Notes under the pieces: model-generated
Databases searched by the model: none
What the model was told of the DNA's origin: nothing
Seen by the model: the letters and a program-made list of their open reading frames with translations, nothing else
NCBI RefSeq assembly: GCF_003943615.1
Contig: NZ_RJPZ01000003.1
Coordinates: 87,825 to 151,824, forward strand
Direction: 5' to 3'
Length of the DNA: 64,000 nucleotides
DNA from: Streptococcus australis
Lineage (GTDB): Bacteria > Bacillota > Bacilli > Lactobacillales > Streptococcaceae
Made by a program: the position numbers and the translations under genes
Part shown: positions 26,091 through 35,122 of the stretch, in pieces
Layout of the letters: each line of letters starts with the position of its first letter
Numbering within the stretch: position 1 is the stretch's first letter

Positions 26091-27588
26091 GGGTCACCTC
26101 CTCAATCAATTGAAACCAAGCTTTTTCAACCTTACTGGTTAGAAAATCTTCTGCACGCGCATAAGATGCTTGACGCATGGATGCCACATTTTGACTCTGG
26201 TATAGCAAGCGGATCTTTTCAGCGAAGGACCTCGCTATCCTGTCCACAATCTGGTCTGGTTCAGTCGGAAGCAAGTAGCCATTCTCCCCATCTCTAACAA
26301 AGTTCTGATTGCCGTAGGGTACATCAAAGCCAATGATTGGAAGACCAGAACCAATTGCCTCCATCAAGGTGAGACCAAAGCCTTCACTGGTTGAAGCCGA
26401 TAGGTAGACTTCATAATCTTTGTAAATAGCGGTCAAATCCATATGCCCTTTGAGCTGGATATAGTCCATCGCTCCTAACTCTTCAATTAGAGACCGCAGT
26501 TTCTCTTCCTCTCCGCCTTTTCCATAAATATCAAAAGAGAGAGCAGGTAGCTCTTTTTTTGCTTCGACAACTGCTCGAATTAACCAGTCGATGTGTTTTT
26601 CTGTCGCCAGACGCGAAGCAGTTATCAAAGAAAAAGGTTTACGAGAGTCCTTTTGCGGTAGACTTTCAAGACTTCCTACCGGAATGGTATAAATAGCAGG
26701 AGAATGCTGGGTATATTTTTCAAATTGCGCTGCCAAAACTTCCTTTTGGCGATCTGTCGCGACAATAAAGAAGTCCACCTTATCCGCATTAGTAAATTGG
26801 TAATCGTAATAATTGTTCCACAAAATATATTGATTATCAGTACTGTTGACACTATAGTGCTCCGCATGGACCACGACTCCTAGACGAGCTTTTTGGGCCT
26901 CTTCAAAAATGGGTTGGCCGATGTCCGTCTCCCGATCCAAAATCACCAGATCTTGTTTGGTCAAGTTGAGGGTTTGCATGAAGTAGCGAATCAATTCCTG
27001 CCGGCCCAGGAGATAACGATCCGGGAAACGGTAAATCTCCTGACCATCTGCCACCTGCATCCGATAGGCCACACTTCCGTCCTCATTGTAGAAACGTCGT
27101 TCAATCAAATTGGCTTGATTATTTTTTGGGATAAAGTACTCTGTACAGTAGCGAGTATAGGAAAAATAATCCTTTCTGACTAGGATCCCTCCGGAAACAT
27201 ACTCACAACGCTCTACATAGGGACTCTTTTCGTCCCGAAAATAGCAGGTCAAAAAACTGTCCTGGTCTTCGTAGAAATAGCGTTTCACCTTCCCCGTGGT
27301 CTCTTCTCGCGTTGGGCTCCCAGCGAACCCAGCCAGGACTTGCTCCACCGTGTAAGTCGTTGGCGCAATTTTGATATCTGTAAAATGGGTGTAGAGCCAT
27401 ATGATTTCATGGTCTTTAAAGCCAATATTCTCTGTTAAGTGTTGAATATTGTCTGCTAATATCATATCCATAAAAATAAACTTTGCGGGTTCTTGGATCT
27501 GTCGTAGCAACTTGGCCCGATAGGCTTGTGCATACTCGACGCCACTACTGGCCCATCCAATCCCAAGATTGATATTGTATACTGTCAT
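26083..27588 (-). CDS. gtfA: Accessory Sec glycosyltransferase GtfA
   Basis: Catalytic subunit that adds GlcNAc to Ser/Thr of serine-rich repeat proteins. It has 501 residues. The N-terminal part starts MTVYNINLGIGWASSGVEYA, the beta-meander add-on domain lies at about residues 60-220, and the C-terminal GT4 half has EGFGLTLMEAIGSGLPIIGF (the EX7E motif) and VPYGNQNFVRDGENG. The ATG at 27588 has an AGAGG site; the frame extends 10 codons upstream but overlaps secA2. Spacing of 10 bp to secA2 indicates cotranscription. Confidence 0.95.
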   Translation of the reverse strand: MTVYNINLGIGWASSGVEYAQAYRAKLLRQIQEPAKFIFMDMILADNIQHLTENIGFKDHEIIWLYTHFTDIKIAPTTYTVEQVLAGFAGSPTREETTGKVKRYFYEDQDSFLTCYFRDEKSPYVERCEYVSGGILVRKDYFSYTRYCTEYFIPKNNQANLIERRFYNEDGSVAYRMQVADGQEIYRFPDRYLLGRQELIRYFMQTLNLTKQDLVILDRETDIGQPIFEEAQKARLGVVVHAEHYSVNSTDNQYILWNNYYDYQFTNADKVDFFIVATDRQKEVLAAQFEKYTQHSPAIYTIPVGSLESLPQKDSRKPFSLITASRLATEKHIDWLIRAVVEAKKELPALSFDIYGKGGEEEKLRSLIEELGAMDYIQLKGHMDLTAIYKDYEVYLSASTSEGFGLTLMEAIGSGLPIIGFDVPYGNQNFVRDGENGYLLPTEPDQIVDRIARSFAEKIRLLYQSQNVASMRQASYARAEDFLTSKVEKAWFQLIEEVTHA

Positions 27589-27598
27589 AAATCCTCTT

Positions 27599-29974
27599 TT
27601 ATGGGAAATACAGGACAATTTCCCCTTTTGTATTGATTTCTACTCGACTGAGTAAAAGATTGCGAACCATCTGCTCTTTTGCCAAAGCCTTCATCCGATC
27701 GAAAGACAAGTAGGCTTCTTGGTAAAATTCGACCAGCGGATTCTTTTGACTGGTGTACTGGCCAGATAAGGCCACACGTAATTGTTGCAAATAATCCACT
27801 TGTTCCACCCAATTTTCATCAATAGCCTTTAAAAGTACCATCCGTTGAAATTGAGCAACTACCTCATCGGATTCAAGCGTTTGATATTTAGCAAGTAACT
27901 CAGAGCGGGCTAGCTCCCAGAGAAAATCCTCTTTTGCCTGTTTGGAAGGAAAGGCTTGAGGGATCTGGGCAGGAACAACCTGATAACTGATATGATCTAG
28001 AATATAGTGATAGAAGGCAATCGGGTCTTGATACTTCTTGTTTTTGGCTACCTGGGCGAAAACTTCTCGGGCAATTTTCTCGATTAGTCCGTCCAAACGT
28101 CTACCTAACCTGATTAAACGATCCCGTTCCTTATAAACCAAATCACGTTGAATATTCATACTCTCTGCAAACTCTAAGGTCAAGCGACGACTAGCTTGCG
28201 CAGCACTTTCACTCGCATCCTGAGCTTGAGCGATTATACGTTGGTATTTTCTCCGAGATAGAGGTTTGGCTTCTTGAAGTCGATCCTCTACGTCATAATC
28301 TTGGTACCTATCTTGGATCCAATTTGGTCCCCAGTTTTTGATCAAGTCATCCTCCAGAGAGACAAAAAACTTGGTTTTTCCAGGATCTCCTTGACGTCCT
28401 GATCGTCCTCGAATCTGGAGATCTATCCGGCGATTCATCATCCTCTCCGTCCCGACGACCACTAATCCGCCTAAGGCAGCTACACCGTGCCCTAATTTGA
28501 TATCTGTCCCCCGACCTGCCATCGAGGTGGCAACTGTTACCGCTCCTTTTTGACCAGATTCAGCAATCATCTGTGCTTCACGAGAAGCCTTGTTGGCATT
28601 CAAGAGATTATGGGGAATTCCTTCACGAAGCAGAAGGTTTGAGTACAAGATAGACGTCTCAACCGATCCAGCAAAAATCAAAATCGGATTTCCCTTTGCA
28701 TGGACTTCTTTGATGTAGGCCACAGAGGCATAGACTTTTTCTGGCAAGGTCTGGTATATCTCATCTGGAAGATCCTGGCGAATGCGTTTTCGATTGGTTG
28801 GGATCTGAACCACTGACATGGCATAGGTCTCCAGAAATTCAGCTTCTGCAACCTTCCCAGTTCCCGTCATACCGCCGAGTTTCCGAAACATCTTGAACAA
28901 GTTTTGGTAAGTGATCGAAGCCATGGCCCGTGTCTCTGGTGTCAAAGGAAGTCCTTCTTTGGCTTCAAGTGCCTGATGAAGTCCCCCTTGAAGGCGAGTC
29001 AATTCCATGAGACGCCCCGTTGCCTGATCTAGAAGGACAATCTCCTTCTCCCCTTTTTCATTAACACGGACGACATAATCCTTATCTTTTGTATAGTTTT
29101 GATGCGCTTGTAATGCCAAATTGATATGGCGGACGAGATCACGATGTTGAGGATTATACAAATGTTGAATGGATAAAAAAGCCTCGGCTGCCTTCACCCC
29201 TTTAGGGGTCAACCAAACTTGTTTCTTGTCTCCGTCAATCTTGTATTCTTCTCCTTTTTGAAAGGTTCGGACCAAGGTATCTACAATCCCATATAGATTG
29301 GATTGAACTCGAGGAGAACCTGAGATAATCAAGGGCGTCTGAGCACTATCCAACAAGATAGAATCAATTTCATCCACAATAGCATAGTTAAACTTTGCTA
29401 GGAATTGACCTTCGACAGAGGCTGTTAAATTTTCTGAAAGATAGTCGAAGCCCAAGCTACTATTAGTAGTGTAGACAATGTCAGCTTGGTAGAGCGTCCG
29501 CTTCCTAGCTGGGGAGAGTTCGCCCTCCCTATCTTGGAGTGGAACCCCGACCGTTAAACCTAGGAAACGATAAATCTTACCCATTTCTTCCGCATCACGA
29601 GTTGCCAGATAAGTATTGGGGGTAATCACCATAACCCCCTTCCCTTCTATAGCATTCAGGTAAGCTGGCATGGTTGCCGTTAGGGTCTTTCCTTCCCCAG
29701 TTTCCATCTCTGCAATATTTCCTTGGTGGAGAACGATAGCTCCCATGACTTGAACATCGTAAGGAAACATCCCCAAGACTCGCTGAGAGACTTCTCTCAC
29801 GACTGCATAAGCTTCTGCTAGCAAATCGTCCAGTGACTCCCCTTTTCGGAAACGACGGCGGAATTCCTCTGTCTTTTCTTGTAACTGCTGGTCTGTCAAT
29901 TGAGACATTCTATCTTTCCAGCCATTAACCTTTTTTAAAATCTTTTTTATTTTTTTCAATTGAATAAAATCCAC
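27599..29974 (-). CDS. secA2: Accessory secretion ATPase SecA2
   Basis: Motor protein for export of glycosylated SRR adhesins. It has 791 residues, the usual SecA2 length, shorter than canonical SecA. Walker [10 protein letters not shown] lies at residues 90-98 and DEID marks the Walker B region ([13 protein letters not shown]). The preprotein cross-linking domain follows, then motif [16 protein letters not shown] region. The C-terminal SecB/zinc-binding tail of SecA1 is missing, as expected for SecA2. It is 21 bp after asp3. Confidence 0.96.
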   Translation of the reverse strand: MDFIQLKKIKKILKKVNGWKDRMSQLTDQQLQEKTEEFRRRFRKGESLDDLLAEAYAVVREVSQRVLGMFPYDVQVMGAIVLHQGNIAEMETGEGKTLTATMPAYLNAIEGKGVMVITPNTYLATRDAEEMGKIYRFLGLTVGVPLQDREGELSPARKRTLYQADIVYTTNSSLGFDYLSENLTASVEGQFLAKFNYAIVDEIDSILLDSAQTPLIISGSPRVQSNLYGIVDTLVRTFQKGEEYKIDGDKKQVWLTPKGVKAAEAFLSIQHLYNPQHRDLVRHINLALQAHQNYTKDKDYVVRVNEKGEKEIVLLDQATGRLMELTRLQGGLHQALEAKEGLPLTPETRAMASITYQNLFKMFRKLGGMTGTGKVAEAEFLETYAMSVVQIPTNRKRIRQDLPDEIYQTLPEKVYASVAYIKEVHAKGNPILIFAGSVETSILYSNLLLREGIPHNLLNANKASREAQMIAESGQKGAVTVATSMAGRGTDIKLGHGVAALGGLVVVGTERMMNRRIDLQIRGRSGRQGDPGKTKFFVSLEDDLIKNWGPNWIQDRYQDYDVEDRLQEAKPLSRRKYQRIIAQAQDASESAAQASRRLTLEFAESMNIQRDLVYKERDRLIRLGRRLDGLIEKIAREVFAQVAKNKKYQDPIAFYHYILDHISYQVVPAQIPQAFPSKQAKEDFLWELARSELLAKYQTLESDEVVAQFQRMVLLKAIDENWVEQVDYLQQLRVALSGQYTSQKNPLVEFYQEAYLSFDRMKALAKEQMVRNLLLSRVEINTKGEIVLYFP

Positions 29975-29995
29975 TAGGTCCTCATTTACTGCAAT

Positions 29996-30475
29996 CTATT
30001 TAGTCTGTATCAGAATAGCTCCTTGTTCAGACGAAATCGGAGAAATCGTGATATGGTGAAAGGTAAACTCTTGCATCCCAGCACTGAGGAGACGCACTTG
30101 GTAAGAATAAGCTTGCTCTGGATAAACAAACCTGACCTGCCCCTCTGTACTGACCTGCCGGTCCACCATCTTACCAAAACGGTCTTGGCAAACAATTTCC
30201 AACATTACCGTATGAGCAGGCCTAGAAGTCATATGAACCTCAAGTAAGTACGTTTGTCCTCTCTGCAAAAGTGGCAGACTGGGTGCCATCCGATCCTCCC
30301 CATAGCTTGTGAGGGATTTCCAGGTTTTTAAGACTTGGCCAGAAGGCATTAAAGGATTCGTAAACCGAATCTGATCGACTGCCAATCTCTGAATAACAGA
30401 CCCCCATAAATAGTCTGCCGAAGAGGTTGACCCCCAATAAATCTGGCGACCTTTTTGTTTTCTCATCCTAATCAT
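29996..30475 (-). CDS. asp3: Accessory Sec protein Asp3
   Basis: A 159-residue cytosolic protein beginning MIRMRKQKGRQIYWGSTSSA and rich in beta strands (EVHMTSRPAHTVMLEIV). Asp3 forms a complex with Asp1 and Asp2 and binds the SRRP and SecA2; members resemble a carbohydrate-binding module. The start overlaps the asp2 stop by four bases (ATGA), supporting coupled translation. A second ATG four codons later is possible. Confidence 0.92.
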   Translation of the reverse strand: MIRMRKQKGRQIYWGSTSSADYLWGSVIQRLAVDQIRFTNPLMPSGQVLKTWKSLTSYGEDRMAPSLPLLQRGQTYLLEVHMTSRPAHTVMLEIVCQDRFGKMVDRQVSTEGQVRFVYPEQAYSYQVRLLSAGMQEFTFHHITISPISSEQGAILIQTK

Positions 30476-32016
30476 CCGCTTCTACCAAAATCTCTTTCCA
30501 TGATTTCTTTGTATTGGGTCAAGAACCACTCGATGATGGATTCCGTTGCATCATTGTGGCGACCCGGCCGACTCGAACTAATGATCCGAACAGGTTGGTG
30601 ATAAAGAGCTTCTAAAATATCCGAATAAGCCTTCTGGTCGTAGTCATCATCTCTCATGTAAGCCAAGGCTAATAGAGTATCCTTTAACGCTGCTTGACCA
30701 AATCGATCCCAAAAACGCTTGTTCAAGGCCTCAATCCCTTCACTCGTCACTTGACCGACTAGCAACTGCATCATATCGAGTGATGTCCCAAATTCATCTG
30801 GCCGTTTAAACTTCAGATTGGCCGCTACATCCCCAAGATTGACAATAGGTTTTCCAACCAAGATTGCATGGGGTGAATATGAAGCTCCATAGTAGAGGGC
30901 TCCATAAGTGCCCATTGATAGACCTGAAAAGTTCAATTCTTTTGGACCAAATCCTAAGGCTTGGAGATGGTAATCGATAAAATCCTGAATCTTCTTTTCT
31001 AACTCTGGAGAGCCTAGATAGAAGCATCCTCCCTCTAGACGCGGATCCGAAAAGAGAATGAAGGGAGCTCCCATATTTTTCATCATGGAAAAGCCTTCAA
31101 AACCCTCCGCAGGACGATAGCCAGAGAAATAGATATTCAGCGGTGGCTTCAGGTCTCCTGGATGGAAATAAGCAAAAATTTCCTGACGCTTGCTGTCTCT
31201 GAGAACCTGGGACCCAAGAGAAATTTCTCCAAAGGGACCGTGAGAGAAGCGCTTGTGCAAAGCACCGATAATGAGTTGTCCCTGCCCCCTCGCTTCCAGT
31301 AAAAAGGATAGGTAATAAGGACTAGTCTCGTCAATTAGAACCGGCCTTTCCAAGTCTACTTCCGAATAGACGAGTTCCTTCTCTAACGATCCCAGACTAC
31401 CACTCTGGAAAAATTGGACCCGCAAACGGATTCGACAGCCTGCCGTTTTCTCATACTCTAACCATAAATCCGCAGGAATGGTCCCATTATAAGAATAGGT
31501 GTTGACCCACTGGGCTATAGGAGTAAACTCCTCTCCATATGAACCATCTAATTCCAAAAAGTGTTTCCCTCTGACCGTTTGCATCCCTTCAAAGTCTGCT
31601 CTAATTCGTAAATCTCTGACGCTAAAAGCATCTCCGTACTGACCGTCATAAAGGAAACGATGAAGTTGATAGAGAAAGTGAGCCTTATCAGAAAAATCCC
31701 AAGCCTTAGCCTGAACCAGTTGCATCAAACGAGCCAGTTCTTCTGTAAATGACTCTTGATCATATGTTTGATCATAGAAAACAGTGTAGGGCTGAAATAG
31801 AGCCAGTTCTTCTTTGAAGTTCAATAGCCTTTCAGGATGATCCAGCACCAAGGCCTTAAACTGCTTGATGCCTTGCTCCGCCATGTAATCCTCTATCTGT
31901 AGAGGTGTTTGGATAGAAAAATAATGCCAGTTCAGACCTTCTGGGATCGTCACTTCTCCTTGCCAATTTGTAGGTCCAATTTGAAGAATATGGCCTGTTT
32001 CCAACTTTCTGTCCAT
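30472..32016 (-). CDS. asp2: Accessory Sec protein Asp2 (glycan O-acetyltransferase)
   Basis: A 514-residue protein with an alpha/beta-hydrolase-like C-terminal half. The nucleophile motif SGLSMGTYGALYYG places the catalytic Ser at residue 367. In S. gordonii the equivalent serine acetylates GlcNAc on GspB and affects export. It also acts with Asp1 and Asp3 in trafficking of the adhesin to SecA2. It lies 1 bp after asp1. Catalytic Ser present, so both roles may hold. Confidence 0.94.
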   Translation of the reverse strand: MDRKLETGHILQIGPTNWQGEVTIPEGLNWHYFSIQTPLQIEDYMAEQGIKQFKALVLDHPERLLNFKEELALFQPYTVFYDQTYDQESFTEELARLMQLVQAKAWDFSDKAHFLYQLHRFLYDGQYGDAFSVRDLRIRADFEGMQTVRGKHFLELDGSYGEEFTPIAQWVNTYSYNGTIPADLWLEYEKTAGCRIRLRVQFFQSGSLGSLEKELVYSEVDLERPVLIDETSPYYLSFLLEARGQGQLIIGALHKRFSHGPFGEISLGSQVLRDSKRQEIFAYFHPGDLKPPLNIYFSGYRPAEGFEGFSMMKNMGAPFILFSDPRLEGGCFYLGSPELEKKIQDFIDYHLQALGFGPKELNFSGLSMGTYGALYYGASYSPHAILVGKPIVNLGDVAANLKFKRPDEFGTSLDMMQLLVGQVTSEGIEALNKRFWDRFGQAALKDTLLALAYMRDDDYDQKAYSDILEALYHQPVRIISSSRPGRHNDATESIIEWFLTQYKEIMERDFGRSG

Positions 32017-32017
32017 C

Positions 32018-33595
32018 CTAGTTTTCCATCCATCCTTCCCATTTGGCGATCAAGCGCTGGCCTGTGTATTCTTGAATCTTTTCGACGGAATAAATCAGCG
32101 ATTCATTCCATGGTTTAAGATCTCTAAGGAAATAGTCCATCGCTTTTTCTAGCTCTTCCTCCAGCTCCCCCAGGACATATCCATTTTTTAAATGGTCTAC
32201 ATACTCTGTTTGGGTGCGATTGATCTGAGGAATCCCTGCCGAAATACCTGCAATCTGTGTATACAGATTGGGTTCCTCACTCATATCTACTATTAAGCGA
32301 GTCTGTTCTAATTCTTTGATGATGTCGTTCTCATGAAAGAAATTTTGAACCTTATAACGATCTAGCTTCTTTTCAAAGAGAGAAGCATCTTCGAGGATGT
32401 GGTTTTCTCCCAGCTCGCGAGAATCAACCTGAACACCTCTAGCAGCCATCCCCATCTCGCCAGCTAAGTCTTCTAACTGCTGATCCAGTGTCGCTACTGC
32501 TTCATCAGAAGCATTGTAGATCGCGAAAACGACTTCAAATAAAGGGTTTTTCGCTAAGATTTCGAACACTTTCTCTAAAGCGGATGGAGAGGGGAGGTTC
32601 TTTTCATCCAGATAGAAAAAGATTTTCGACTCTTTCCTCTCCTGACTGCTTCCCAATCTCAGCCGCGAATCAAAGGACGTCAGGCGATGGACCTTAGAAG
32701 CAATACTTGGAGCAAGACGAAGCAAATCTTGTTTCGTTTTTTCACTATCAGTTAGCACCAAGTCAACCTCTTTTAAAGAAAAATGAAGCAAGGAATCTTC
32801 TTGTGATAGTGGCTGGCGTTGCCCATAAAAAGAGAGAACCTTTGAAATGCCCCGCTCCACTTGTTGGATAAAGGGTAGGTTAGCTGGATGGGCCGCAATC
32901 ACCATACGATCGTGACCGGGAACTAGGTCTTCTAGTATAGCTTTCATTTTTTCAGCAACCACTTCGCCCATGTCCGAGTAAGTTTCTCGTTTAAACTGCT
33001 TCTGAAAGGCTTCATTAACAAAGACCATGTGGCTAGCATCCATCAATAACTCTCTCAAAACCCAGTCCCCTTCGGGGGTTAGATAGTCTTGGAAATACGG
33101 ACTTCCCTCTTTGTAGTATAAGACACTGGAAATAAAGCCTCGATCATCTAGATACTGCACATAAACCGTTTCTTTATCCTTTAGCCGATTAACTGAAAGA
33201 AGATTCCCATCTGTCCCCAAATCGATACTAGCGATGACCTGACCGCGACAGAAAGCCACTATTTGAAAAGGAGTATAGGCAAAGCTTGTTTGAGCTGGCC
33301 ATTCCAAATCCTCGACCTGGACCGGTATCATCTCTTGGCGAGGGGAAATCCCCTGAATGTGATCAAAAATTGACAGATAGTCTGTTTCCAACAAATCTTG
33401 CCGATGGAGGTAGTAACGCAGTTGTGGGCAATAATGTGGAAGCACTAATTTCCGCTCCACTCCCGCTTCCTGGAAGACTAGAATTTGATGAATGGTCTCA
33501 TCAAATTCAATCATATCTTTCGACCAATACCAAGGCGTCGTCGTACTGTGCCAAATACGCTCGCTGCCATACCAGGCTGGTATAAAGTAATACAT
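32018..33595 (-). CDS. asp1: Accessory Sec protein Asp1
   Basis: A 525-residue cytosolic protein that opens MYYFIPAWYGSERIWHSTTT, the hallmark of Asp1. It has a GT-B-like fold without transferase activity and binds glycan-bearing SRRP in the Asp1-Asp2-Asp3 complex. It is 8 bp after secY2 and 1 bp before asp2, consistent with one operon. The length is family-normal. Confidence 0.95.
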   Translation of the reverse strand: MYYFIPAWYGSERIWHSTTTPWYWSKDMIEFDETIHQILVFQEAGVERKLVLPHYCPQLRYYLHRQDLLETDYLSIFDHIQGISPRQEMIPVQVEDLEWPAQTSFAYTPFQIVAFCRGQVIASIDLGTDGNLLSVNRLKDKETVYVQYLDDRGFISSVLYYKEGSPYFQDYLTPEGDWVLRELLMDASHMVFVNEAFQKQFKRETYSDMGEVVAEKMKAILEDLVPGHDRMVIAAHPANLPFIQQVERGISKVLSFYGQRQPLSQEDSLLHFSLKEVDLVLTDSEKTKQDLLRLAPSIASKVHRLTSFDSRLRLGSSQERKESKIFFYLDEKNLPSPSALEKVFEILAKNPLFEVVFAIYNASDEAVATLDQQLEDLAGEMGMAARGVQVDSRELGENHILEDASLFEKKLDRYKVQNFFHENDIIKELEQTRLIVDMSEEPNLYTQIAGISAGIPQINRTQTEYVDHLKNGYVLGELEEELEKAMDYFLRDLKPWNESLIYSVEKIQEYTGQRLIAKWEGWMEN

Positions 33596-33603
33596 AGCAA
33601 CTC

Positions 33604-34818
33604 CTAAAACAATCTTGTATAGCGTTGGTTCACGCGAAGAGCTCGAACTTCCTCCCGGATCGTCGAGATCATCCCCACAAACATGAGAAAACTTCCGGGA
33701 ATCATGACCAAACGCAAGAGTCCTCTATCCCAAAGCAGAAGAAGGAAGGGCAGCACGGTAAACAGGATTAAATACAGCGTCCCAAAAACCGTTAAACGAA
33801 AGACAATTCGATTGATGTACCTACGCGTCTCTTCTCCAGGATAAACGAAATCAATATACTCTGAGTTTTTCATCATTTTGTCTGCAATTTCTTCCCCATT
33901 GACCGTTACAAAGGCAAAAGCAAAGGACAGAAGGACCATCATCAGACCGTAGAGAAATATCCACGCTGGCTCTCCTATTACCAACTCCTTAGCAATAGTG
34001 CCAGCCCATGAAGCACGGGGATTAATGGCTTGGACCAGCAAAAAGATGTATTGCGGGATAGAAACCAAGGTCATGGCATACATAAAGGGCATGCCTCCAG
34101 CTGGATTGAGCTTTACATCTAAAAACGTGTGAGCTTTCAAACTGTTGTGAATCCCCAGCTTATTCACAGGGATCCGATAGCGAGCATACTCGATGCATAC
34201 GACCATATACATAAATGCTAACAAGAGGAGAAATAGAAACAGAAGGCTGTATGCTGGAAGCCCACTCTTTGATAAGGTCCCAAGGACATCCTCTGGTAAG
34301 TACAGAAGCATCCCCGCCATCATGATCACAATAGAATTCCCCAAGCCTAGTGCGGTATTTAAATCAGCTAACCAGACTAAGAAAAAAGTACCTGCTATCA
34401 TAATCAAGGCATTAAGCGAGACCACTAGAAGAGGGCTCAGGTCTGTTTCTAACGGGAGATAGAGGGAAACTGCCAAAGATTGCACAAGAGCCAAAGCAAG
34501 TGTCAGATACATCTTCCGTCGCTCCACAAGGTCCGAACTGGTTCTCTCCAGGTTATGACGTTTAGATACTGTAAACAACCGCCACAAGATCATTGAAGAC
34601 ATCCAAGGCGAAAGCCCGAGGGCAAAAATGGACAAGCCACGAAGGTTTCCACCCATGATAGCACTCGTCAACTCCAGACCCCTTGCAGTACCTTCGTTCA
34701 CATTTAAAACCTTTGCTAGGTCCACAAAGGGTAAGGTGATTTTACTTCCTAAAACATAAACAAAGATGAATAGGATCGTCCAACATAATCGATTCCTAAC
34801 TCCAGATTGTTTCATCAT
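33604..34818 (-). CDS. secY2: Accessory Sec translocon subunit SecY2
   Basis: The 404-residue channel protein has about ten membrane segments, starting MMKQSGVRNRLCWTILFIFV. SecY-type features include GLSIFALGLSPWMSSMILWR and ELTSAIMGGN. It is shorter than housekeeping SecY and diverged, as in other SecY2 proteins. First gene of the secY2-asp-secA2-gtf run; a terminator-like hairpin (34931-34963) separates it from SRRP1. Alternative start codons one after the other (MM) do not change the product. Confidence 0.95.
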   Translation of the reverse strand: MMKQSGVRNRLCWTILFIFVYVLGSKITLPFVDLAKVLNVNEGTARGLELTSAIMGGNLRGLSIFALGLSPWMSSMILWRLFTVSKRHNLERTSSDLVERRKMYLTLALALVQSLAVSLYLPLETDLSPLLVVSLNALIMIAGTFFLVWLADLNTALGLGNSIVIMMAGMLLYLPEDVLGTLSKSGLPAYSLLFLFLLLLAFMYMVVCIEYARYRIPVNKLGIHNSLKAHTFLDVKLNPAGGMPFMYAMTLVSIPQYIFLLVQAINPRASWAGTIAKELVIGEPAWIFLYGLMMVLLSFAFAFVTVNGEEIADKMMKNSEYIDFVYPGEETRRYINRIVFRLTVFGTLYLILFTVLPFLLLLWDRGLLRLVMIPGSFLMFVGMISTIREEVRALRVNQRYTRLF

Positions 34819-34930
34819 ATCCTACTCTTCTACTCCCCCTTCTCTCAAATGGTTATCCTACCTAAATCCGCTCATCAAACACTCGCATAAGACTGAACCA
34901 TTTCACCTAAACAATCTCTTATCTATAAGA

Positions 34931-34963
34931 GAAAAAAGTTCTTCAGAAGATGATCTGAAGAAC
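34931..34963 (-). terminator. Terminator after SRRP1
   Basis: GTTCTTCAGA / TCTGAAGAAC perfect 10-bp stem, six-base loop, followed on the minus strand by TTTTTT. It lies about 160 bp after the SRRP1 stop and 113 bp before secY2. Leaky read-through could set the ratio of adhesin to secretion machinery. The rest of 34819-35122 shows nothing else clear. Confidence 0.85.
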
Positions 34964-35122
34964 CACTATTCATCTAGCTTTTCTCCATTCATTATACCAT
35001 ATTTCACGAGGCTTTTCACCCCGACATTCTCAAAGAAAACCGACAAATCCTCTCATGGATCTGCCGGTATATCAGTAGAATCGAAATAAGCAAATTTTCA
35101 ATTTTAAGAAAGATAATTGTAT

